Source: Acarospora socialis
Taxonomy: Eukaryota; Ascomycota; Lecanoromycetes; Acarosporales; Acarosporaceae
Assembly: GCA_025617375.2 (NCBI GenBank)
Contig: JAMYGW020000004.1
Coordinates: 1,922,001-1,986,000 of the forward strand
Length of the DNA stretch: 64,000 bases
Direction of reading: 5' to 3'
Positions 10,415-21,542 of this stretch are shown here, in pieces. The notes under the pieces are model-generated. The model made no database searches and had not been told where the DNA came from. It saw only the letters and a program-made list of their open reading frames with translations. The translations under genes and the position numbers were made by a program. The number at the start of each line of letters is the position of its first letter. The stretch's first letter is position 1.

Positions 10415-11011
10415 TCACTCGCCGATGTCCTCGTTCCTGTCACTCGGTATACGATTCAGCATGCCTTGCCTCCTCAACGATGCCGGCGGTTGCGTTTGGG
10501 ACATGGAAAAAACGTCACGACTTACCACACCTCTGGTCTCTCCACAATAAATTTCTGCATCAGCTGTTGACACTCAAGATTTCCCAAGACTACAACTTCA
10601 ATCCCTCTCTGCTTCAGATACTCCTCCCCACCGACAAACGTCTTGTTCTCTCCGATAACCACGCGCTTGATTTTATATAGCACACAGGCGCCAGTGCACA
10701 TGGCACATGGTGAGAGTGTTGTGTACATTGTAGCGCCTTTATACGCTGATGCCGGTAACCTTCCCGAACGCTCAAGGGCTGAGATCTCTGCCTGTTCGCC
10801 TTGTCAGTGAACCATCATATTGTGTGGCGAGGATGACGGCGCATCGACATGCATGTAGGGTAGCGCTTCCTTTTTGGACCCGCATGTTGTGTCCTCTACC
10901 TAAGATTTTCCCATCTGCAGAAACCAAACAAGCCCCAATTGGCACTCCTCCTTCGCTTGCACCAGTTTTGGCTTCTTCCAGTGCCGCAATGAAGCCAGGA
11001 TCTTGATCCAT
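10415..11011 (-). CDS. FCY1: Cytosine deaminase
   Basis: Three exons: 11011-10853, 10791-10526 and 10436-10415; introns of 61 and 89 bases; 148 residues. It deaminates cytosine (and 5-fluorocytosine) to uracil in pyrimidine salvage. The zinc/catalytic signature is complete: His53-Ala54-Glu55 and Pro81-Cys82-Ala-Met-Cys85. Also seen are EGGVPIGACLV and GRGHNMRVQKGSATLH in exon 1, then VVIGENKTFVGGEEYL and, over the last junction, a Trp-Asn-Glu-Asp-Ile-Gly-Glu C-terminus as in yeast Fcy1. The last exon is only 22 bases. The first intron seems to use a GC donor (see 10792-10852). This is the last intact host gene before the transposon block, and its bases look unmutated. Confidence 0.95.
10792..10852 (-). 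other. Probable GC-AG intron in FCY1
   Basis: Exon 1 must end after the codon for His53 and exon 2 must begin with Ala54-Glu55 to rebuild the deaminase His-x-Glu motif. On the minus strand the only boundaries that do this are CAT|GCATGT and AACAG|GCAGAG, so the donor dinucleotide is GC, not GT. The GT three bases further on would give a stop or lose the frame. GC-AG introns are a known minor class. Confidence 0.75.
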
Positions 11012-11169
11012 AGTAGTATTCTACGAGTACACTGTACTCGACGTTTCCGTGTCCTTGTACCTGTACAACTTCAAGACATTCTTACCGTATTGCCCGTGAT
11101 CATCTAGGTAGGTACCCAGTACCAAGCGATAAGGGTCCGGCTACCTTCTTACCGGAGTGGTACGGGACC
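11012..11169. promoter_or_regulatory. FCY1 upstream region and edge of the AT-rich block
   Basis: Ordinary-composition sequence upstream of FCY1, with several GTACC/GGTAC motifs (for example near 11058, 11106 and 11115). From about 11165 the composition shifts sharply to AT-rich. No TATA box is evident. Confidence 0.4.
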
Positions 11170-11339
11170 CATTTATGATTATGATACTGTTATAACAAGT
11201 CTATGTATGAAACTGTCATATCACACTCATAAGACAGTCCTTCCATACTAGAATTGAGGCCCTCACTTACACAAGACTGTAGCATAAAACTTTTACACAC
11301 TGTAACTCAGTCCTGTAAACTACATCTACACATTGACAG

Positions 11340-11357
11340 CAACAACAACAACAACAA
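11340..11357. repeat. CAA microsatellite (left flank of nest)
   Basis: A short run of CAA/ACA triplets followed by ATGA. A similar run lies near the other end of the nest at 41894-41918, also followed by ATGA. Confidence 0.8.
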
Positions 11358-11521
11358 TGATCAAATCTATCAATATATCATCTCATTCTACATCACTGTC
11401 ATCAAATATGAATCTGTCACATTCATCTCATCATTATTCAGTCTTCAAATCAATCATTTCAGCAAATAATGTTGCTGATCTCATCTCACTCTGTAAGTTT
11501 TGAGTGAAATACTCAGTAAAA

Positions 11522-11852
11522 TGTAACGTCCTAACCTGAGATTCCTCGGGTATGTAGGGCTAAGGGTTTGTGCTTGTTGATATAACGGCTGGTCTGGAAC
11601 GGTTCTGGTCTTTAACTCTTAGATGATTACTTAAGTTGAACACAATCAATTTCATAGGGGAATCAATCCTACTATATACTATAGGATCGCCGTGCTCGCT
11701 GCCGAGCATGGCGAGCTGATAGACCCCTCGAGGTCTATCGCCTCGCGGAGCTCGCCCTCAACCCCGTCGAGCATGGCGAGCTCATACCCAGACGTACGCC
11801 CCCACGGCGTACGGGTCAGCCCGCCCTAGCCTGTCTGGGTCTGGTCGTAACA
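11522..11852 (-). mobile_element. GC-rich solo LTR of the Ty3/gypsy family
   Basis: 331 bases, TG...CA ends, flanked by a perfect 5-bp duplication TAAAA (11517-11521 and 11853-11857). The first ~150 bases align with the LTRs of the gypsy elements at 14424, 20290, 31063, 36891, 55200 and 61043. It is given as minus because those elements code on the strand on which this LTR reads TGTTAC...TTACA. Its centre keeps many CG, CC and GG, unlike its surroundings, so it is either the youngest insertion or was too short to be mutated. No internal region remains: the usual product of LTR-LTR recombination. Confidence 0.9.
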
Positions 11853-12893
11853 TAAAATTTCATTTTACTGACTCAAAAAGCACTTTCTGACTTCACTGCT
11901 TCTGTTATACTGTTCATTTCTGCTTCTGTTGATCTCATTGCTTCTGTTTCACTTGTCAGTTCTGTTGCTTCTGCTTTTTCTGCTGATTCTGTCAGTTTTG
12001 TTGATTCTGTTCTTTTTGCTGCTTTTATTTTTAATTATCTTACTGCTGCTATGATGTATGCAGAGACTCTGCTGAAAAAGTCAATCAGTATGATGAATAG
12101 TTTGCTGTTGCTTTTTTATGTTCATAATATCACATTACAGTTAGATTGCTTTATCAACTGAGATCATTCAATCAATCATGAAATCACTTTGATCTATACT
12201 CATGAATAAATGACAGCTTCTAGCTGTAGAAGTTGTGTAAATGATGTAAAACTGTTTATGAAGTGTGTGATTGTGTCTAATTCATTGAAAATATTGTGTA
12301 TAAACTATCACTACATCAGCAAAATGCTTATTGCAGCTTCTGTAAGTACTCTTTTATATTGATATAAAATTATTATGAATTTTACTGATATTCTGTAAAT
12401 GCTGTTTCTGTCTTTTCTGATCTGTTTTTCAGCTGATTCTGCTTTTGTTGTTTATCTGATTTCTTTTTGATCTTATTTTTTTGTGTATTTTCATTTGTGA
12501 CTTATAACAACAACACATTACAGAGACTGATCAAGTCACATTGATTATTTATGAATCTGTATGAGAAGTGTGCAGAGAAGATGAAAAAAAAAAGATTGAA
12601 GATGAGAATTTTGATGAGTAATTAATTAATTTTTTCAATAAAAAGCACTGTTACTGATCTGAACACACTGAATTTCAACTGTAAATAATTACAACTGTGT
12701 CATAAATTCAAATAATCAATTATAAAACTCAACAATCATAACATTAATTTCATAAGTACTCATAATCACAGCATGAGCTTTGTAAATGTTCATAACTGCA
12801 TTGTAAAGTTGAAATATCAGCTGCAAATGAGTGCAACTTTAAAATCAGTTACACAAAACAATTATAAACACAATTCAAAACAGTAGTTTTCAG

Positions 12894-13139
12894 TCAATGA
12901 TTCAGTAAAATCTCAGAATATATTACATTTTCTGTCTGATTGTCATCATTTTCAGAAAACAAAATAGTCACATTATTCACATCAACAGCTCTGAACAAAG
13001 TCACATACAATTGATTATATGTGAAAGCAGAAGAAAACAAATCAACATTAACAATTTGTAATAACTGATTCTGCAACTTATTTATGATCATAGTAAAACA
13101 CAAATGAATGAAAAACTGCTTTCACATAAGAATAAAAGA
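12894..13139 (-). pseudogene. Helitron-type Pif1 helicase relic, C-terminal part
   Basis: The minus-strand translation shows the C-terminal helicase motifs of the Pif1/Helitron family: a TMIINK segment (the conserved TINK-x-QGQ region), then VDLFSSAFTYNQLYV (conserved F-x-x-GQLYVALSR), and a tail resembling the TENVVYPEVLL end common in fungal Helitrons. Several conserved Gly, Arg and Ser positions are changed as expected from C-to-T mutation. The frame is cut at 13139 by the copia element and carries stops, so it is a pseudogene. Confidence 0.75.
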
Positions 13140-13896
13140 ATATTTATTGAATCTATTGAAAGATAAAAAAAATACTCATGCTATACTGCTGACTAACTGT
13201 CTATTTAGTGAAACATACACTGTTAACTTAACTGTGATCAACATGAGTTGTAAAAATTGTCTGTTTACATACTCTGTCATGCAGACTATATGAATAATGA
13301 GTAATTTCTGATGTTAGTTTCAACTAAAACTATGAAAGCAGCTAAAACATCACACTTCTCAACATTTTTACTTGATAACACTGCATCTATTGACTTTCAC
13401 TAACAGTAAGTTTCAGTTGTTCAACAAAGTGCTTAAAGATTCATTTAGATAAAAACTTGATTAATTCATCAGTCATCATATCTTGACTGAACATGAAGTT
13501 CACATCAATCTGATTTTGCTTGTGCAGATTACAAATATGATGATAAACAATGTTGATGTACTTTAATCACTCATACACATGTGCATTCTTAATCAGAATC
13601 AAAACAGTCTGATTGTTTTTTTTGAACTGAAGAGATGAGACTGCTCAATGAGCTTCATTTTTTTTGATGTTCACATGATATGAATTGTCTTCAAGATACT
13701 TGTTCATATTTATGTTTTACAGCATCTGTGTAAGTCAGATCTCAGTTTTTACACATATTGACATAATTATGTATTCAGTTTCTGTGATTAAAATGACAAC
13801 AGACTTTTGTTTTTAACTTGTTCATAACACTGATTTATCTTTAAACATGTACACATGTTTCAGAATTGACTTTCAATCTTGCTTGTTTGATGCATA

Positions 13897-16800
13897 CCTT
13901 ATGAAATCTATATGGTAGCAGAACATGATGTTAATATATTTTTCAAGTCAATTGTATTTCAACACAGTTTTGAAAATTTCAAAACAATGTTAACTAATAA
14001 TTGAAAAGAAAACTATTCAAATTGTTAAAACATGTTGTTTTCAACATGTAATTATGATTCAACATGATTTTATATACAAAATTATATAATATATCAATTA
14101 CTTGTTATAATAAACACAGTTTTAATAGTAAAACCATTTTCAAAATTTCTTACTAAGCAAAAACTTCATGTGTCTAAAATCTCGCTAGAGATCTCACTTA
14201 ATGAGTATCAACACTATACAAAAAACAATTTTAAAAATGAGATTTTCAGACAAAATTCATATAGAAATCATCATATAATACACACATATGTGTCTTTAGA
14301 CTTATAAATTTTTATTTTTTGAAAAAGTCTCTCAATACACAATTCAAATCAATATAAAATTGTATTAAACATAAGTTTATATACAATATAATGTCAACAC
14401 TGTTTTGAGATTTTCAATTGTATTGTAACATTCTAACCTGAGATTCCTCAAGTATGTAGAGCTAAGAGTTTGTGCTTATTAATATAATAACTGATCTGAA
14501 ATGGTTCTGGTCTTTAACTCTTAGATTGTTATTTAAGTTGAACATGATTTTTTTCATAAGAAAAATGACTGTGACTATATACTGAGTCTGCTTGTTGACC
14601 TCATTGTTGAGTCTGTCAAGATGACTTGCTCATGCAATCTGTTGAGCTTGCTTGTCAAGCTCATCATTGAGCATACTTGTCAAGCTCATCATTGAGCATG
14701 TCAAGATATCACATAACTACTGTCTAAACATTCTCCTGAATGTACATCTTCTGCATGTATGCATCAGTTTGCTTTAAGTTTTTTTCAGCTTGATCATAAC
14801 ACTATTTTTTTCTTTTCAGGTGCTAGTTTTCTAGAATTTATATAAGTGAGAGTATTCACATCACTTGTCATCAGTAATGATGCTTTCTAAAAATTTCAAT
14901 CATCTAAGAATTGCAAAGAAAATTCAGATCAATGGTGTACTTGCTTTGTTTTCTTGTGACTATTGTGCTTGTTGTGACATTGACTGTTTTGTAATGAAAT
15001 CTTGATCAAAATGTGATAAGTATACTCATCATGATCATCTGTGTGTCAGTGTGTTGTGAAAGTCTCTCAATAGAATTTGTCTTTCACTCTGAAAGAAAAT
15101 AAGTAAAGTAAACAGTGAATTGACAGTCAAGCACACTGAGCTTACTGCACTCTTTTCAAAAGTTGTACATCTTCAGAAAATGCTGAATCAGATAAACTGT
15201 CATGTTTCACAGAAGACTGACTGTCTTGCTGTCAAACTTAATAGTGATAATGATGAAATTGAGAATGAAGATTCTCAAACAATATCATAACTCATTAACT
15301 TGATGTTGTCATTCTTCTGAGCTAATATTGACTTTTTTTCTCAAAATGTTGAAGTGTTCTCACACAGTTCTTAAGATTTTCCTTGAGTTTTCAGATACTT
15401 TCTGAGATGTTATAATCTTTTTATTTGATGAGATAGTGAACTTTCTCACTAATCATTCTTTTTTCTAGAATGTTCTTGACTTCATATTCTTCTTTGAGTT
15501 CAACAGACATTTCAGTAGTTTGAAGTGATATGAACTGATGACAGTGCTGTAGCATGAATGCATGAAATACTGAATGTATTCTCATTTTCTTGAGTAAGTC
15601 TAGTTCATAGCTTAATTCTTTAATGTTTTATATGATCTTGAATGATTCTATGTTCTTGTTCTTCAGCTTCTTGCTTCTTTCTTTAGTTTTTATATTGTTT
15701 GTTCTCAAGTATATCTTTTCTTTTTTTTTAAATAATTTTGTCTTTGTTGTTTGTTCTGTCTGCTGTTCAATTCATTCTGTCAGATCTTGATGCAGTTTTT
15801 TCATCTGAGTGATATTCAAAATCACTTTTTAACTTCATGATTCATGTTCTTTAGAATCTTGTCATATCTCTGAATTATAGTCATAGTTCACATAGAAAGA
15901 CATTTCTTCTGTGATTTCATTTCTTGTGTTGTTATATGCAAACTGTGTCATTGACAACAGTTGTATTCAGTTGTTCTGATTTTTGTTGACATAGTGTTTT
16001 AAGTATGTTTTCACTGTTTGATTCATTCATTTGCTTTGCTCATTCATCTGTGAGTAATATACTGTTAACATCTTGTGCTTTATTCTGAGTTCTGCTGTGA
16101 GTATTTCTCAAAACTTGCTTGTAAACATTTTGTTTCTATCAGTGATAAACTTCTTTAATAGCTCATGATTGCTAATCAATTCTCACAGTATTATGTATGT
16201 CAATATTGATGCTGTCACAGTTTCTTTAAATGAAATGAACATTGTGTACTTAATTAATCTGTTCACTATGATCAATATACTGTTGAATTTCACTTCTCAT
16301 GTTGAGTTCTTTGATGATGATAGCTTTGTAATGAAGTTCATGATAATTAACTTTCATGATGCATTCAGTGCATCTAATCACATTACTTTATCATATCATT
16401 TATTTCAGTTGATCTTATTTCTTTGACATGAATTGTACACAGCAATCATTTTGATGATTTAATTTCTAAAATTGCTAATATTATGTCTTCTTCACACTAA
16501 ATTCTCAGTGTGTTTGACTTTTAGATATTCATTAACTCTGCTGTAGTGACACATCTCAATGAGTTCTTTATTCATCAAGAAAGCTTGCTTTATCTTGTAC
16601 ATTGCTGCTAAGTTCTTCATGAGAATTCTGTTGTTGTTTTTGCTGAGAATTTCAGTGTGTATCACTTGTACATCTTTGTGATCAGATCATCTACTCAAGA
16701 CATTTACTTTGTTATTCTCATTACTCTTCTTGTAATGAATTTGAAATTCATAGTCTGTCAACTGCTCTGTTCAACAAATCTGTCATTGATTGAGTTATTT

Positions 16801-19800
16801 TGTTGTTGCAAAGTTTCTCAAGTTCTTGTGATCTGTGTAGATCTGAATTAATTTGTTTGATTTTACAAGATAAAATCTTTAATCTTGCAGTGCTTTTACT
16901 ATTGCAAGAAGTTTCTTGTCATAAATTTCATATCTTTTCTTGAGTTTTGACAACTTTCTAGATCAGTATGCTAAGAATTTTTGCTGCTCTTTCTCAATCT
17001 GATATAAACATGCTTTTACTGTGAAATCTGAAGCATCAGTTTTCAGTGTTTTCTTGCATGCTGAATTGAGTATTCTCAGGTGTGCTGTTTCACTAAAACT
17101 TTTCTTTAATATGTAAAATGCATTCTTCTGCTTCTTATTTCAATGTTATTTTTTGCTTTTGTGTGTCAAATGTGTTAGTGATTTCACAATTCTTGCATAA
17201 TTTGATACAAACTTTCAATAATAGTTCATTAATTCTAGAAAGATCTGTACTTTCTTGATTCATCTCAGTGTTGATCAGTTTCTGACTGCTTTTATTTTCT
17301 CTGAATTCTTCTTAATCTGTTCAGATCAAATCACATAGTTTAGAAACTCAACTTTCTTGATCTTGAACCTGCTTTTTGACTTTTTCACATACAAAACTTT
17401 CTCATTGAGCTTTGCTAATATCTTGCACACATGCTCACAGTATTTCTCAAGATCTTCTGAATATATCAGAATATCATTAAGATATGTGATCACAAAATCA
17501 TTGAGATATTCTCTCAACATGTCATTGATCAATCTCTGAAAAGTGACTGAGACATTTTTCAGCTCAAATAACATAATAATGTATTTATAGTGTCTGTATC
17601 TTGTTCAGAATGCTGTCTTTCATTCTTTATCTTTTTTCATTCTAACTCAGTAGTAGACATTCTTAAGATCTAAGCTTGTGAACTACTTAGTCTTTTCTAA
17701 TCAGTCTTGTAACTCTTTTATCAGTGATAAAGAATAACTATCTCAATGAGTTATCTTATTGAGTTGTCTGTAGTCAACACATAGTTGTTTTTTGTCATTC
17801 TTCTTTGATATGAACAGAATTAAATATTCTGTCAATGATTTTGATGATTTTATGAATTCTCTCTTAAGATTCTTGTCAAGATAAGTTCTAACTTTCTTGA
17901 GTTGATTTTTGCTCATTGAGTATAATGATATTCACTTAGATTGCTTTCTGTTCAATAGCAGTATCTTGTGATTTTATGATTTATGCTCTGATAAGTTCAT
18001 CTTTGATTGTTCAGAAATCTTGTATATGTCTTTGATTGTACATATCTTTTTTATAACTCAGTCAATCTTTAAATTTCTTCTGCACAATCAGAGCATCTCT
18101 AGTACTGTGTTATATTTGATTAATCTTATAACATCAAATGTTATCTCTTGTGAGTTTTTAAGAATTGAGACTTTCACACAGATTTTCTCATTGATTCTTT
18201 CAATGACTCTGTTTGTCATTTGTATGTTAAATGAACAGTGTGCTCACTGTGTCTCTAATTTCAACATATTGACTGTTTGTTAACTCATGATATTATCATC
18301 TGCTTCAAAATTCATCAATGTGTTAATTTGATGTTCATTGATCATAATCTTGATTTATATTTAATAATCATTGTTTTATTTTTGAGACATCACTAGCTTC
18401 TTGTTCTCTAGTCTTGTTGAGAGAGCTTTTTATTTTTTGACTCACTTGATTGTTCAGTTCATCTTCAAAGTTCTTGAAATCATTTGAGTTTTCTTTTGAT
18501 CATGAGATTCACATACTTTAGACTGTATTGTTCAATATATCTTTCTGAGTGTAGTTGAAATTCATACTGATTGTACTTCATCTGCAACTGACTCTCAATA
18601 ACTTTTACTCTTTGCAGAAATTCAAGTGACATATACTCTTCACTGAAGATTCATCTGTCTTTATTCTGCATAATATATTCTTCAGATAAGTGTATTTCAA
18701 TCTTGTGACTCTTGATTTTTTACACAAGAAATTTTGACATTGATTCTCTCATAACTGTTTGTATGTCTCTCATTAAACTGTCAAATTCTTTGCATATCTC
18801 TGCTTTCTGATTTTGAGTTTTTTGCTTTTTCTTTTGTATTATATTACAGTTTGATGTCATTTCTTTCTGAACACTTAGATCTCTTTTGATCTTTGCTTAA
18901 TACTTTTTTGAGAGCTCTGTCTCAGCATTGTTCAAACTTTCTTTTGTAAGTGTATTGTTATTGAAAAATATTCAAGATTCATCAATTTGAAATTCATGAT
19001 CATCAGTTTCTTCAATGTCATCTTCAAGAACATTGTCTTCTTTCTCAACATCAAGAACTCTTTTCTTGATAAGAATAGCTAATTCTCTTTTATAAATTGA
19101 TTAACTCATTGTGTTATATCTGTTCTTCATGTCTTTGCACAGTTTCTGAGAGTATTATCTGACTTTATCTTTTGTGCTCATATGTGCTCAACACATATCA
19201 TCATAACAGACTGTTTAACTCAGAGTGTCATGCATTACACTTGATTTCTTTGTCTTCATTTCAGTCATTATCACTGCAACATTCTTTCTTTTTATTCAAG
19301 ATCTGTTGCATTCTTGAGCAAGATGTTCAAGTTTTTCACAGTTGTAACATATTCACATCTCATTTCACAGTGTTATTTAAGACTTAGTGAATCACTCTGA
19401 CTGATGTTCATACTTTATTCATTTAGTTTTTCATGACTTCTGACAACACTTCTTGATCACATTGAGATTTATAGAGTTTATCTTTTTATGTCTTATTGAT
19501 GAAACATATTACTTCATTCACAGTTAAAAGCTTTCTTCTTGATCTTCTATCATAAATAACATTCAATATTTTTTTTGTTTCATCTGTTGTTTTCATTGAC
19601 AACTATTGATGTTGATACTCAGATCAATCATTTTCTGAAGATTGTTTGATTGTTTTGTTTGAACTATCTTGTCTTTGATGAACTTTCTCAACTCACAATA
19701 GTACTGATAGATGAGTGCTTCATCATTTTATCTAATAAGTGTTGTTAATTGCTGAAACTCTGTGATGTATACTGTCACTGATTCACTTTGTCATAAGATG

Positions 19801-20911
19801 TAAACTTATTTCTTTGCTGTTCTTTCTTCATCAATCACTTCAAAGACTTTTCTTAACTCTTTCTTAAATCATGTGTAGTCATTAAACATAGACTTCATGT
19901 CTGTGTTGCATTCTTTGTATCTTTTTTCTAGAAACTTATGCAGCTTGAGATTGACTCAATTAAAGACTGCATTCATGAGATAGATTGTTGCAAATAGTGT
20001 CTTTTCTTGATTGATTTAAAACTTCAGTTGATTAAATTCAATGTACAGATCAAGTTTAGTCACAAAGACTCACAGCTTTTCTCTTTCTTCATCAAAGATA
20101 TCTGATATCTATATCTTCAATGTGTTTACAGATAGTTGTATCATCAGAACTAACATCACTGATTGTGCTGCTGTTCTATTTGAAGTAAATAATAGAGATG
20201 AGTTTGTCTGAACTTGCTTCAAGAACAAAGTTGAGACATTTTTTTGTGTGTTAAACATCATACTCATTATATCATAAAAGTGTTCAAAGTGTAACATTCT
20301 AACCTGAGATTTCTTGAGTATGTAGAGCTAAAAGTTTGTGCTTATTGATATAACAGCTGATCTGAAATAGTTCTGGTCTTTAACTTTTAAATTGTTATTT
20401 AAGTTGAACATGATTCTTTTCATAAGAAAAATAACTGTGACTATATACTGAATCTGCTCACTGATCTTGTTGTTAAGTTCATTAAGATGACTCATTCATG
20501 CAATCTGTCAAGCTTGCTCATCAAGCTCATCATCAAGCATGTCAAGATATTACATAACTACTGTCTAAACATTCTTCTGAATGTACATCTTCTGTGTATA
20601 CACATCAGTTTGCTCTAAGTTTCTTCTGACTTGGTTGTAACATGTATGTTGACTATGTGTTAACTTTATATTGTATATAATATGTGTTTAGTTGAATTTA
20701 GTTTTCATGTGAATTATATATCAATATGTGTGTTAACACTATGTTGAAACTATAATTTCAAGTTGAGTTTTTAATTGTGTTTTCAGTTTATAGCTGTTTT
20801 AAAAAGAACTGTGTTTTAGAACTGTTTTGAGATAAACATAGTTAGGTTTTTCAAACTAGTTTTAACACATATATCAACATGCAATTAAGCTGCCATATAG
20901 TTCCCATAAGA
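13897..20911. mobile_element. Small TIR DNA element (about 790 bp) inside E1, split by a gypsy element
   Basis: Removing the gypsy element and one copy of its duplication leaves about 791 bases with terminal inverted repeats: the first 43 bases from 13897 pair with the last 43 ending at 20911 at about 31 positions. Most mismatches in the outer half of the repeats are transitions. It is flanked by TA on both sides (13895-13896 and 20912-20913). At the equivalent place in the sister copia copy (near 22270) there is no insert and a single TA. The TA target suggests a Tc1/mariner-type non-autonomous element. I see no transposase. It is AT-rich and RIP-like mutated. Confidence 0.7.
14424..20642 (-). 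mobile_element. Ty3/gypsy chromovirus-type element A
   Basis: 6219 bases. LTRs are 14424-14801 and 20290-20642; flanking duplication TGTAT is perfect (14419-14423 and 20643-20647). Coding on the minus strand: gag begins just inside the right LTR (frame at 20109-20297), with reverse transcriptase at 17326-17574 (YLNDILIYSEDLE, the gypsy Y-x-DD box region), RNase H near 16900-17150 and integrase near 15800-16600. The left LTR is longer because a 25-bp unit is duplicated in tandem (14650-14699). Heavily broken. It lies inside the small TIR element, so it is the innermost insertion of this arm of the nest. Confidence 0.9.
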
Positions 20912-21542
20912 TAGTCAAAGTTAGAGTATTTAAGCATGACTTGACTTTCACTGAATTTATACACAATGTTAAAATTGATAATTGATCTCATATATTGCAG
21001 CAGTTTCTTAAATGTATGTTCATGATGCTCTGCAAAATCACTAAAATACTGACTTAGTTGATTTAGAGTAAAGATGATGTTTAGTTGAGTATGAATCATC
21101 ATATACATCAAACTTTCAATTGCATATTGATACTGTCTTTGATCTATTCTTTAATTAACTAAGTTAATGAGATGAAGAGCATCATATTCATTGAGTAAGA
21201 TTGTTGTGATCTTGTACTTATCAGATTACATGTGAAGATTTCTCAACATCTTATTTATATAATGAGTCTGATTCAGATGTAGAGTTCTTCTCTTGTGATT
21301 GTGTGTGACTTATATGTCAAGAATTTTCTGTGTCTTTTTCAAGTTCTTAACTTTAAACATCTTCACAAGAACTTTCTTAAATCAGAGAACATGTATTAGA
21401 TTTACTGAGACTACAATTATATCATTTACATAGAGAAGCAGCATGATTCTTTTGATACTGTGAATAAGAAGACATAAGTTAATATTACTTTAATGAAAGT
21501 TTAATTTGTGCAGATCAATGATGCATCACTTATATCAGTTTT

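Noticed and set aside
16169-16851. Plus-strand frames within gypsy element A
   Set aside because: They are antisense to the integrase region, open only because AT-rich mutation changed the stop distribution.
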